Assembly: GCA_018136815.1 (NCBI GenBank)
Contig: CM030942.1
Span: forward strand, 931,797-995,796
Direction of reading: 5' to 3'
Source: Isochrysis galbana
Taxonomy: Eukaryota; Haptophyta; Isochrysidales; Isochrysidaceae
DNA: 64,000 nt
Shown: positions 42,816-53,315 of the stretch, piece by piece
How positions within the stretch are numbered: the stretch's first letter is position 1
How the letters are laid out: the number at the start of each line of letters is the position of its first letter
Position numbers and translations under genes: made by a program
Notes under the pieces: model-generated
Told to the model about the DNA's origin: nothing
What the model saw: only the letters and a program-made list of their open reading frames with translations
Database searches by the model: none

Positions 42816-43173
42816 CATTATGATTGCAAGTCATCACACGTGCTGCGTAACGAAACATCTCTTATATTGCACGTTTACGTAATTGTTCGCCTAAGGTGGC
42901 ACGCAGAGGGAAAAAGTCGGGATGCGCACGCACGGCGTCTCCGCGGGGGGGGGGGGGACACCGCGCCGTGCCCAATGCGCACGGCGTGCACAATGGTGCT
43001 CAGTGGATACTATTCATTAAACTGCATGTTTGTGTAGTTAGTTGTCGGCCTCAGATGAAAATGAAAAGCGTTTATGCGCACGCACGGCTCCCCCGCGGGG
43101 GAACATGCACCGCGGGAAAGGCAGAGAAAGTTGTTATCCCCACGCAGTGCTAGCCCTTATTTAATTTTAAATA
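42816..43173. other. Intergenic stretch
   Basis: Contains two related GATGCGCACGCACGGC and TATGCGCACGCACGGC segments (about 42920 and 43075), each near a G-rich run, suggesting a local duplication. No gene is supported. Confidence 0.4.
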
Positions 43174-43236
43174 ACTGTGGACATTTGATCGCTCAATTCG
43201 ACTGATGTCCCACAATTGACGGAACGACACCTCAAA
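43174..43236 (+). repeat. 65-bp dispersed repeat, copy 2
   Basis: GGACATTTGATCGCTCAATT, TGATGTCCCACAATTGACGG and AACGACACCTCA, matching 36004-36068. Confidence 0.6.
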
Positions 43237-44104
43237 TTCTAACATTTCTTTTGCCGAATTCAGTTGCCGAACTACATGGAGTTTATCGGCTGGCGTGTTC
43301 GCAATTGTGTACATATCAGCCGACAATGAGCTTAAATTACTCGCAATTCTAATTGCCAGTGCCAGTGCCCACTCTTTGGCGCCAATGGGGCATCATTGCA
43401 TTTTTTATAAAGTTCAAACAAGAAGTCTTTAGGCATCTTCATCTGATACGTTACCGGTGACATATGAAATGCTTACTACATACCGGTACAAAAAAGAAAC
43501 GTGCGGACTCGTTCGGTGTTCGTTCGGCGAGACTGGCTGCGATGTCCCCTTTTCTGCGGTCAAATCGTCAAATCTGCACCAGTGCCACTTCCAAAAATGT
43601 AATACAATAATTGGCACGAATGACAGTATACATCTGAAACCTGCAAGTTTGTACCTTAATAAGGGAGTCCTTTAAGTAGAACTTATACCGTCCACATGGG
43701 GGACATTTGGCAAAAAAACAACCAAACCTGAGGTCCTGAGGTTGCACCCTCTGAATGACGTCGGATGGGAAATAGGGATTCGCCTTTGGCGATGGGGGAG
43801 TGTCAGAGTTTTCTTGTTGTCCTGGTTTAATCCTAGTGCTGCGGGACCGTAGCCCTTCGACGGCAACGGAGCCCCTACCCCGCGATGGGGGTGTGCGCGG
43901 TTGGCGCATGGCTCGTCCGGTGTATGTGCCTAGTGGCTAGGGATGCTAGCCAACAAGACCTCTTACAAGACTACAATTTCTAACGAGTATACTCTACAAA
44001 AATCATTCGGACAACAGACTCTTTGACGGCAGGCGGAAGGAGTAGGGTACCCTAGAGCACGGGAAGAGAGCAGGGCGGGCGCTGTTTGGCGGGAGAGAAG
44101 CACA
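43237..44104. other. Intergenic stretch upstream of the GH5 gene
   Basis: Lower-GC DNA to about 43700, then mixed sequence. Short frames exist on both strands without recognisable domains. The last 100 bp presumably hold the promoter of the gene starting at 44105. Confidence 0.35.
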
Positions 44105-46316
44105 ATGGAGAGGGAGAAGGAGAGAGAGCGCGCACGCGATGGTAGGCGGCACGACGCGAGGATGTCCGTAGCGTCAAACTCTAGCCGCCGCCTAGACGCG
44201 GGCGACTGCCGCTCCGCCGAACACGGGTTCATCGAGTTTGTGAGCGACAGTGGCATGCTCTATGCAGGCGTGCATCCTCTCTCCTGCCCCTGTCCCTGTC
44301 CCTGTCCCCGTCCTTCTCCCTCTCCCTTTCCCCTCCACTACCCGTCACCCTCACCCTCACCATCCTTCCCTACCTCCCCCCCGCCCCCCCCCCCCCGCTT
44401 TCACCCCCCTCTCCCTTTCTTCGACTACCCTCCACCTTTGACCGACCCTCCCCTTTTCCAAATGCGCAAATTCCTGCACCATGCACCGTGGCACATTTAC
44501 CACACCCTCTTTCGTACACACACTCTCTTACTCCATCTCGTGCGCACTCGCTCGTTCAGATTGTGAGCCCTTCCTCTTCAAGGGGATCAACTGGTTCGGG
44601 AGCGAGGACACAAACAGGGTTGTGCAGGGGCTGCACAACCATCCAATAGATTTCTATATGGACTTTCTTGCGCGCAACCACTTCAATGCCATTCGACTCC
44701 TGTTCTCACACTCAGCGGTCCGCGACGATGAGGTGCTGCCGGAGGGAAGCTTCGATGCCGCGCTCAATCCGGCGTTGCGCGGCAAGCGGTACTTGGAGTC
44801 GCTGCTCGAGTTCGCGCGTGCTGCGGCGCCGCATGGCCTCCTCGTCCTTGTCGCTGCCCATCGCCTCAGCCCTGATGCATGGCCAGGTGACGGGCTGTGG
44901 TACGACGATGAGATCAGTGAAGACCAAGTAAAGCAGGACTGGGCCAAGCTGGCACGTACATTGTGTGGCCAGTGGAACGTGGTGGGTGTCGACCTGCAAA
45001 ACGAGCCGCACCAAGCTACTTGGGGCACGGGAAACATTCACACAGATTGGAATCGCGCTGCCAGCCGGTTGGGCGACCACGTGCTCGACCACTGCCCGCG
45101 CTGGCTCGTCTTTGTGGAGGGCATCTTTGAGGGCGCACCGGGCGAGTACGACAATGGCGCCGGCGGGTACTGGTGGGGTGAGAACTTTGTGGGAGTCAAG
45201 ACGGCACCCGTCCGCCTGCAAAACCAGAAGCGTCTCATCCTCTCCCCCCACACGTATGGTCCGTCGACGTACATGCAAGGTTACTTTGAGGACCGCCGCT
45301 TTCCATCCAACATGCCCGACATCTGGCGCTCTCACTTCCTCTTCGCACGCGACCTGAGCGGCGCGGCCTTGGTCATTGGCGAGATCGGCGGCAATTACGA
45401 AGACGAGGACAAGGTCTGGCAAGAGGAGGCAATGCGCTTCTTTGCGCACGAGAGGGTGGGCCTCTTCTACTTTTGCCTCAACCCGACTTCAGAGGACACC
45501 GGCGGCATCCTCGCCAACGACTGGACTACGCCAGTAGCGGGCAAGCTCGAGCTGCTTTCGAGGCTCCCGCGCACCGACGTTGGCCATCTACGCGCCCAAT
45601 CGCTGACCTACTCGCCACCGCCCAGCCCGCCGCCTTCTCCGCTACCCACACCTCCCCCTTCGGCCCCGCTGCCACCCCCACCCAACCCGCCGCAAGAGCC
45701 GCCTATGCCTCCACCCATGGCGCCGCCACCCGTCTTGCCGCCCAGCCCACCCCCGCCCTTGGCGCCGCCGCCATCCCTACCGCCCTTAAGTTGGATGGAC
45801 GTGCCAGTTGAGGCACTAAGCCAGCTGCGCCATGGTGTTGTGAGCTGCGCGTCCACGCCGGCCGACTGCGACGTCGGCGAGGTCGCGCAGCAACCGCTCG
45901 TGCTCGTGGTGTCAGTCGGTGTCCTCGCCTGCGGGCTCGCCGCGCTGTTCCACCTCTGCGGCTTCACCTCGCGGAGACGCATGCCTCCGCCAAAGCCCAA
46001 AAGAAAAAAAAACCGGCTCCGCCGCCTTTCGGCTGACTCGGAGCTCGAGAAGCTCGCGCTTCGGACTGAGCCGGCATCAGATGCGAGTGGGCTCGATGCC
46101 GTGCCTAAGTCTCGGTATGAAATGTACGGGCTGTCTAGCAACGCCGCAAGGGAGATCATGGGGTCCATGCCCGTGGATGAGCCGGCGCCGTCGACCGCTC
46201 CTGTGCTCTCCCCCCCCACTCGAAATCGCAATTGCGCGCAAGCAATGGCGGTCGACTTTCCGCTCGAAGCGCAAACTGAGCAGCTCGTAGATGTCGATGG
46301 CACAACGTACGTCTGA
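44105..46316 (+). CDS. GH5-family glycoside hydrolase with proline linker and membrane anchor
   Basis: Exons 44105-44269 and 44568-46316 are separated by a C/T-rich intron (GTGCAT donor, AG acceptor). The join keeps frame, so GMLYAG meets PFLFKGINWFGSED, the usual first strand of GH5 enzymes; total 637 residues. Catalytic features are NEP with E201 as acid/base (VDLQNEPH), the PHTYGP motif and VIGEIGG with E327 as nucleophile. NPTSEDTGGILANDW near the barrel end is also typical. A Pro-rich linker (about 405-465) follows, then a hydrophobic segment at about 498-521 and a basic stop-transfer stretch, leaving a cytosolic tail of about 115 residues. No cleavable signal peptide is obvious, and an upstream exon could be missing. 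The family cleaves beta-glucans or mannans, so cell-surface polysaccharide hydrolysis is likely. A second possible start is at 44162. Confidence 0.8.
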
Positions 46317-46922
46317 CGAAAAACAAAGTGGAGTATTCGCCAGCGAGATGTCGGCTCGAACACTGGTCGTGAGATTCGCACACACACACGCCGAAGATAC
46401 GAGCGCTGGTACGTCTGCGAATTGGGGTTGAGCGCCACTGCGCAAAGATCCACCGCACGCATGGGTGTGCTTGGGGAGCAGCCGCCCACGTGCTAGCTTG
46501 GTCGGTTACGAGAGTGAACGCACCTAACCGTGGATTCTAGCACAGAGCTGCTAGCGCAAGAAGAGTCGAATGGCTAAAGGAGTCAACTTGAGAAATACCC
46601 ACTACTAGTAGATCGGCCTACAGTGAGTCAGTCATCCCTAAAAACTCATGGGTAGTGCGTTAGGGAAGCAAGGACACTCACACTGAGGCGTTCCCCTCCA
46701 GCACTTTCCTTGCTTCGTGCGTGCTGTTGTGCGAGTCAATCCACATAGGGACTGTTGTCGGTGCTACTAGCCTCCGATCTTAGCAATCAAGAGATCTTGG
46801 AGAGTGACGTCCGACTATGAGGATGGCGTCATATCATTAAGAACATATGACCGCTAGATTGCCACACCAATGCAGTGAGCCACACTAGCCGAGTGGCGTG
46901 CGCAAAGTCTTCACGGAGCGCA
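46317..46922. other. Intergenic region between convergent genes
   Basis: 3' flanks of the GH5 gene and of the minus-strand ABCG gene. No repeat shared with other parts of the window and no supported frame. Confidence 0.4.
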
Positions 46923-49900
46923 TCAGTGTGGATCCTTCACGATGAAGCGCAACAACAAGTAGCAACAAAGTTGCGCAATAAGAAACCATCCCGCCAACGC
47001 CATGAGATCGTCCCACGCAGCGCAGGGGATGCCTAGCCAGCAATGCCGCGTGCCCTCGTCCCCGTGGTTGTATCCGAGGAAGTCGAGAATGTACGGCCCT
47101 GGCACATGAACCGGTGGATAAGGAGCCGATCCCGGAATGGCGCGCTGTTGTATGTCTACAAATGGGACGCCGGGTGTCCCGAGCTCATCGACGAGCACCA
47201 TTTCAATGAAGCGGAACATGAACGATGTGAGAGGAACCGCGCTTATTGCAGCACCCAACAGCTGGCCGTACTCTTGCGCAACATGATTGCCCATTTGCTC
47301 CAAGGTGGCCTTGTTCACGAGGAGCCCACAAAAGAGGAATGAATAGAGGGCGAACCATGCGCTCACCTGCATGCTCACCCCGGGAGATGAGCATGCAATG
47401 GCGATGGCAGACACAAGTGAGTATCCAACCAAATTTGCCATTGCTAGACCGGTGGCGAAAATCAGCGCCGCAGGTGGACCGGTCGCAGGAAGCCCTGGTC
47501 CGAGCGGACCACTGGAATGTAGCCCGGCCATCGGGTAGACAATAGCAGCGCAAAGAAGTGAGGGCACCACCCGCAAGGGAATTGCGTCAAAAAGCAGCTT
47601 GGCGAGCAAGAAGCTAAGAGGGCCGTAACACCCGGCTGCCGATTCTTGGAAGTAGAGAAGCCTCTCGCGGTGCCACATCTGGATGTTGATGAGTGAGCTT
47701 AGCATGAAGATGAGCATCAGAAAGAAGAGAAGCCCTACACGCTGTAGGACACCGGAATCGAGCGCATTGTTCTTACCAGTTTGCCAAAAGGCGAAGCCGC
47801 ACAAGATCGAGATGATAAGCGTAGACACCAAGTTCACCCAAATGAGCAGAGGGTGGCGGAGTGCAACTGTGCAGTGGCGTGCGGAAAGTGCATCGAGCTG
47901 CACAAAGAAGCCAGGAGAACGATCGCCCTGTGGAATGCGAGCCCAACTTTCGCCTAGGGAAATGCTATCATTCGACTCGGAGGACATGGCTTTATCGTCG
48001 CCAACGACGGTTTCCTCCGTGATATGACCTTGACGGCAGGATGGACAACTACACTGATGGCTAGAGACACTGCGTGCTCGCTCCTCAATCAAGCGATCGA
48101 TTTTTATCTGCATGGCTTGCGACGTATCCGCCAGTACCTCGAGCAGCGCCTCTGCAGGGTTCGGCGCAATGTGTCCGAGATGAGGTGGCACGCCGTCCGC
48201 CTCGAACCACGACGTCAGCGCGCACGTACCGGATGGCGTGGAGGTAGGCCCCCCATAGAGAATTCGGCCACCCGGCGCCATGACTACGATGCCCGACATC
48301 GACAGGAGGAAGCGATGCGTCGGCTGATGGACGGAGAGGAGCACTGTCAACGACGCGTGGCATCTGGCCGAGTTGGCATCGCAGCCGTTGTCGAGGGGTG
48401 TGTGAAGCGTCGTTCGAGGCCCATCCGTCCCGAATTGTGGAGGCCTTTGACCCACGAGCTCGCAGAGCGTCGCGAGCACAAGCCTTGCATTGACCGAGTC
48501 GAGACCCGAAAGAGGCTCGTCTAGTAGCAGCACACAGCTGTTGCGTGGCATGCCATCGCGAGTGCTCGACACCAGTTGAGGGCCGTTGCCTGCATCGACG
48601 AGTTGGCCCTCTTCCGCGGCGTCACAACTGGGCATGATGCCACGGAGAGCACTGCCTCGGAGGATAAGGAGTTCTACAGCTAGAGAGACTCGTCGGCGCT
48701 CACCGCCGGAGAGTCCACGGACGTAGGTGTCCCCAATGAGATCGGTTGCTTTGTGAGCGAGTGAGACCGCGGCGAGTGTTGATGCAACAAGATCATCGCG
48801 CTGGTGTGGTGAGAGCCAAGGTGCCCGCGTACGCGCATGAAAACGGAGGTGCTCGGCGATAGTACACGTCGGAGGCAGCATGTCTTCCTGTGTAACGTAA
48901 CCAACTCTCAGCCTCCGCGATGATGCATCGGCGGAACGTCCTGCGAGTTTGACCTGACCGCCGACGTGGCCACGCGCCTTGCGACCAGCCAGGATGCCCA
49001 ATAGCGACGACTTGCCTGAACCTGAGGGGCCGATCAAGCAGTGCAGACCCGGCTGGATTCCATGAGTACTTGGCTGGAGAATCTGGGTGTTGGCGATATG
49101 GTAGGAGAGGTCGCACCACGACAATGACGCGTGGCATGTCATACGAAGATTTCGGTTGTCTCCTTGTATATCGCACCTCATACGCCCCCCCCCCCTGGAC
49201 TCGCCGCGGTCAACGTTGTGGCATCCAGCATCTTCAGCTCCATTCATGCCGATGCCACGTGTCGCATTGTCGGGCTGCGCCATTGTCTGAGATCGCTCCA
49301 TTGGTGGAGGCGCGGCGGGCGCCAATAGGACGGGAACGCTTGCACTCGCCTCAGCGGGCTCTATGTGTGTGCTCTGTAGGGCCTCCAACAATGGTGGTGG
49401 TGTCGTCAAGGCGACCGGCTGTCTACTGAATAGTGAGAAAGATGGACCCGAAAAAGTGTTGAGTAATGGCTCCCTAGTGACCCGAGAGAAGTGCGAGTGC
49501 GTATGAGGTGCAGCACTCGAGTCCGAGAGACGGTGCTGTGGATACACGCCAAGCCCAGTCAAAGAGCAGCAGGGGGTGTCAGAAATCCTATTCCGTCGTC
49601 TGTGCAGCGACGCCACACACCGAGTGCATCGGCGTAGCAGAAAAGGAGTGAGTAGGCCCACGAACAACAAGAACCACGTCACGGAATAAGACAACCACAT
49701 CCAGCAGCTTGCATACGTGCTCATCGATGCGTTTCCACAAATATCGTTTATGGAGGGCGGCATCGGAGGCATAGGCGCATGAGGCGGCGACCCTTTGGGG
49801 ACGCACACACCTTGGAGCTGGCAATGCAGCCGCATGGACATCTGACGAGAAGGCAGGCGGATGACGCAAGCACTCGACTGGCGCTCAGTGAGTTGAGCAC

Positions 49901-51089
49901 CTTCATTGGCCAAGCAAATCATCTCCACGGGGGGAACTAGCTGCGCCTTAATAAGTGGGCAGCCCGAGGTGTATCGACTCCAACCGATGCGGCTTCCACC
50001 ATCCCCGCGAAAGTTGCCGCTGTCCCCTGGTCCTATGGGGGGGGGATCTGAGGCACAAGCGCCTGCCCCAGCATGGCTAACCCACATGAAGCAGCGGTCT
50101 CCATCTTTCCAAGGAAATTGCACCTCGTCAACCGTTGGTGCAGGACAGGCGGTGCTCGAACTGGTTGTCTCTGAGCCGAGAAAGAGGGCGCCAGTCCCCG
50201 ATAGGATGCGGTCGCCGTCTCCGTGATCTCTCCCGCCACCATTGGGGTGCGCGAAACCTGCGAAGTTCGCATTCTCCACCGCCTGCTGGATGCGAAAGAA
50301 GACGTCGCCGCCGGCGCCTACGCCGTACTCGAATCGGACGCCACTCTCGTTGTACCATTGCGTCAGGATCTTCATGTAGTCCGGTACCATCTGTTCGATG
50401 GCACAGGAGAGATTCGCTGGGCCTGCCTTAAACGAGCGTTCACAGAACATGGTGGGGGCGCAGCCAGACGCAGAGTTGCAGCCCATGCATGTCATTCCAT
50501 TGCGCCCGGTCGGACATTCGCACCCCTGTGAGATCCAGTAGGCTGTGTTGTCGGCGTAGTGAGCAACTACTGACGAACGCATCCCGCCCGCCTCGCACAG
50601 CACATCCCAAAATTCTGGCGCACTCGTTGTGTAGTTGACGCCCCGATACCCTGTCGCTCTCAGCGCCTCGGCTGTGTAAGTGTAGAGTGGCCCATTGTAC
50701 CTGGAGCAGTTAGCATGGTCGGTGGCGCATTTGGGAGTCATCGGCTCCCGGTACAGCATATCAAGCGCCTGCGCACGCCTAAGCGATACATCGCTCGAGT
50801 TGCCGGCACACGGAAGGCCGCTTGGGCCTGTCTCGTCGCCCGGCACACAGGTGTACCTGTGGGCGCACCAACCGCAGCCAGAAGTCCGGACGCAGCTGAA
50901 GCCATCACGGTGGTGCGCGCATGCACTGTCGCGTGAAGCCTTCCTATTTGCCGGCAGTCCTAGGGGCGATGGTTGGGACGACCACGACAAGAAGAAGGAG
51001 GAGGTGGTGCTGTTGCTGCTGCTGGTGGTGCTGGTGGTGCTGGAGGGGCGAGGGGGAGAGAGAGGGAGCGGCGGCGCCCGGCCTGTCAT
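46923..51089 (-). CDS. ABCG-type half transporter with large N-terminal ectodomain
   Basis: 1388 residues from the ATG at 51089; a longer frame to 51464 is Ser/Pro-rich and probably leader. Residues about 50-450 are cysteine-rich with many N-glycosylation sequons and end in a transmembrane segment at about 462-485, as in plant and animal ABCG proteins with an extra N-terminal domain. The nucleotide-binding domain follows: Walker A GPSGSGKSS (about 687-695), Q-loop VTQED, signature LSGGERRR (about 793), Walker B VLLLDEP (about 853) and switch SVHQP. About 37 extra residues separate signature and Walker B, and more lie before the switch His, which is unusual for ABCG. Walker B is followed by LSGLD instead of the common TSGLD. 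About six membrane segments complete the C-terminus. Half transporters need a partner; substrates may be lipids or sterols, but this is not shown by the sequence. No introns are needed. Confidence 0.85.
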   Translation of the reverse strand: MTGRAPPLPLSPPRPSSTTSTTSSSNSTTSSFFLSWSSQPSPLGLPANRKASRDSACAHHRDGFSCVRTSGCGWCAHRYTCVPGDETGPSGLPCAGNSSDVSLRRAQALDMLYREPMTPKCATDHANCSRYNGPLYTYTAEALRATGYRGVNYTTSAPEFWDVLCEAGGMRSSVVAHYADNTAYWISQGCECPTGRNGMTCMGCNSASGCAPTMFCERSFKAGPANLSCAIEQMVPDYMKILTQWYNESGVRFEYGVGAGGDVFFRIQQAVENANFAGFAHPNGGGRDHGDGDRILSGTGALFLGSETTSSSTACPAPTVDEVQFPWKDGDRCFMWVSHAGAGACASDPPPIGPGDSGNFRGDGGSRIGWSRYTSGCPLIKAQLVPPVEMICLANEGAQLTERQSSACVIRLPSRQMSMRLHCQLQGVCVPKGSPPHAPMPPMPPSINDICGNASMSTYASCWMWLSYSVTWFLLFVGLLTPFLLRRCTRCVASLHRRRNRISDTPCCSLTGLGVYPQHRLSDSSAAPHTHSHFSRVTREPLLNTFSGPSFSLFSRQPVALTTPPPLLEALQSTHIEPAEASASVPVLLAPAAPPPMERSQTMAQPDNATRGIGMNGAEDAGCHNVDRGESRGGGRMRCDIQGDNRNLRMTCHASLSWCDLSYHIANTQILQPSTHGIQPGLHCLIGPSGSGKSSLLGILAGRKARGHVGGQVKLAGRSADASSRRLRVGYVTQEDMLPPTCTIAEHLRFHARTRAPWLSPHQRDDLVASTLAAVSLAHKATDLIGDTYVRGLSGGERRRVSLAVELLILRGSALRGIMPSCDAAEEGQLVDAGNGPQLVSSTRDGMPRNSCVLLLDEPLSGLDSVNARLVLATLCELVGQRPPQFGTDGPRTTLHTPLDNGCDANSARCHASLTVLLSVHQPTHRFLLSMSGIVVMAPGGRILYGGPTSTPSGTCALTSWFEADGVPPHLGHIAPNPAEALLEVLADTSQAMQIKIDRLIEERARSVSSHQCSCPSCRQGHITEETVVGDDKAMSSESNDSISLGESWARIPQGDRSPGFFVQLDALSARHCTVALRHPLLIWVNLVSTLIISILCGFAFWQTGKNNALDSGVLQRVGLLFFLMLIFMLSSLINIQMWHRERLLYFQESAAGCYGPLSFLLAKLLFDAIPLRVVPSLLCAAIVYPMAGLHSSGPLGPGLPATGPPAALIFATGLAMANLVGYSLVSAIAIACSSPGVSMQVSAWFALYSFLFCGLLVNKATLEQMGNHVAQEYGQLLGAAISAVPLTSFMFRFIEMVLVDELGTPGVPFVDIQQRAIPGSAPYPPVHVPGPYILDFLGYNHGDEGTRHCWLGIPCAAWDDLMALAGWFLIAQLCCYLLLRFIVKDPH

Positions 51090-51570
51090 TGCAGAGAGGG
51101 GGAGCGAAAAAGACTGGGGGGAGAGAGCTGCTGGCAGAAATGTGCGTTCGAGCGGGAATGGGGGTGGAGAAGTTGGGAGGCGGGATGGAGGGTGCAGCGC
51201 AGCGTGGAGGGAGGCAAGGTGGGGGGACAGGAAAGGGAGAAAGAGAGCTGGCCGCCGACGAGAGGAAGGAGACGGAAGCGGCAGGAGCGAGCTTGAACGA
51301 AAACAGGGACGGGACGAGAACGGCGTGATTGGGTGTGACAACTCAGCAGATAGAATTTTAAACCTCAATACTTGCCGAGTCTTCCAGGAAGGAGGACGGT
51401 CGCCGTGTCGGAATGTCGAATGTCCGAATGAGATTTGTATTACAAGGTGTGAAGGTGTGTCCATAGAGTTGGTGAGTGTGCGTCTCGAACCTTCGCCGTC
51501 GCTAGACTCCAGGAGAACAACAGATCACAGGCCACGAGTGCCGCCAAAGTGCGGCGCAAATTTTAGGAGA

Positions 51571-51725
51571 AAAAAAACATCTGAAGATTCAGGGCTAAAA
51601 CACCTACTAGCGGCCAGCCGTCATCGTCTACCATCTACCATCCGCCACCGCCCCTTAGCCCGTTCCCTCCGTCCTCCGTCTCTTTCCCTTCCTTCCCCCC
51701 TTCGTTCCTTTGTCTTCGGTTTCCG
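51571..51725 (+). repeat. Repeat family C start, truncated, abutting family A
   Basis: AAACATCTGAAGATTCAGGG at the left and CCCCTTCGTTCCTTTGTCTT at the right match the first part of family C at 32031-32165. It is followed at once by a family A start. Confidence 0.6.
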
Positions 51726-51908
51726 CAACTAAGTTTGTACTTTGTACTTAGCAGTTCGCCCATGGGGGGGCACGAGCCCCCCCCTCTCTCCACTCCTCCC
51801 CTGCCATGGGGGAGGAACCACCCATGCTCCTGGCACGCCTGATGGCTTGCCAGGAGCCCACTGCCCTGCTGACCCACTCTCTCAGTGGCAGACTCGCCTG
51901 CTTCGCGC
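51726..51908 (+). repeat. Repeat family A, short 5' copy
   Basis: CAACTAAGTTTGTACTTTGT and the next 180 bp match the first part of family A, ending near CTGCTTCGCGC. A second, full copy starts about 60 bp later. Confidence 0.7.
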
Positions 51909-51968
51909 TTCCTTGTCGCATTCGCGAATCGACACTCGTTACTCGTTAGGCTTCTCTTCGTCGTTCGG

Positions 51969-52720
51969 CAACTAAGTTTATACCTAGTTCGCCCATGGGG
52001 GGGCACGAGCCCCCCCCCCTCTCCACTCCTCCCCTGCCATGGGGGAAGAACCACACATGCTCCTGGCACGCCTGATGGCTTGCCAGGAGCCCACTGCCCT
52101 GCTGACCCACTCTCTCCCTGGCAGGCTCGTCCCATTCGCCCATCCTGGCCCCTCGTGACCAGCCCATCGCTCCAACCCCCCCTCCCCCCCTGTTCGACAG
52201 GCAGACAGGTGCAGAGTGGGGGCCCCTGAGGCCCAGGAGCGCCAGCGAGGGAGAGGCAGGGGAGGCCAGGGCCCAGCCCCAGCCTCCTCTGCCCCTTGAG
52301 CTGGCCTCCAGGAGCCTCCAGGGGTCGCCAGGGGCAGCTGCAGGCCTGTCGCAGGCGCGCCATCGCGCGTGCCTGCAGGAGAGGGGAGAGAGAGCGCGGA
52401 GAAGGGGGTGGGCGGAGCGAGAGCTCCGCTCACCGAAAAATCAGTAAGTCTCGCGCCTGTTTACAGGATAAGTCGAGACAGAGTCGGCCGCCAGCCCAGG
52501 TGGCGTAGGAGGAAGGGGGGAACGGATCACCGGGGGGGGGCGCGGGCCACCGGACCCTATCTAAGCCCTTCACCCCTATCCCCCTAGTAGTGCACGGGGG
52601 AAGCCGCCTGATGGCGGGGGGGGAAGGGCCGGGGGAGTGGGGGTGTAGAAAGTATGCTACGTGTAGGTAGTGGTTCCATTCGCCGCGAGTGCGGTAAGAA
52701 TATTATGAAGTTTTTTTTTC
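51969..52720 (+). repeat. Repeat family A, full-length copy 3
   Basis: Runs from CAACTAAGTTTATACCTAG to GTGCGGTAAGAATATTATGA plus a T-run. The hairpin at 52448-52479 has both arms changed relative to copies 1 and 2, so pairing is kept. Confidence 0.75.
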
Positions 52721-53315
52721 TTCGTCGTTCGGCATTTATCGTTATAATTCTCTGCTTTCTCTCGTTCTCGGTCAAAAGCTTCGCTTGGATGCATGGGATC
52801 GTGGGTTGTGGAGCGCCCTCTCTCTTTCTCTCGAAGAGAAGGGAAGTTTCCCCGTACGGGCAAATGCGCTGAGGGGTGTCGTGATAGTGATAGTACCGGG
52901 CTAGCTAGTGGGAGTAGTGGTACTGACGCTCAGTTGTTTTATTACTACTACTACTACTATCTTTTACCGATAGAAAAATGAACTTTCGTAAGCGCGCCAA
53001 TTGTCGCGGCAAGCGGGCCCTTATATCGCAGGGGACAACGAGCCAAAGGGCTAGAGAGAGATCTGCCGATTTGATGCCTCAAACTCGAGGATTTGCGAAA
53101 ACGCATGAGAAGGAATTCTCAGCTTTCAGCTCTAGAGAAAAGCTGTGCAACTACTAGAGCTAGAGCTAGAGCTAGGATGATAGGGTAGTGCAGGTCGGAA
53201 ACGAGCAATCAGATTGACGCGATACTCTCTCTAATCTCACTCGCCCAAATACCACGCCTAGGTGCATACCCGCAAGAGTGCTCTTCCCCTTTCACGAGCA
53301 GCAGCATCGGCCTCG
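52721..53315. other. Intergenic stretch
   Basis: Contains a short (TAC) run near 52940 and AGAGCTAGAGCTAGAGCTAG near 53155. No gene is supported. Confidence 0.4.
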
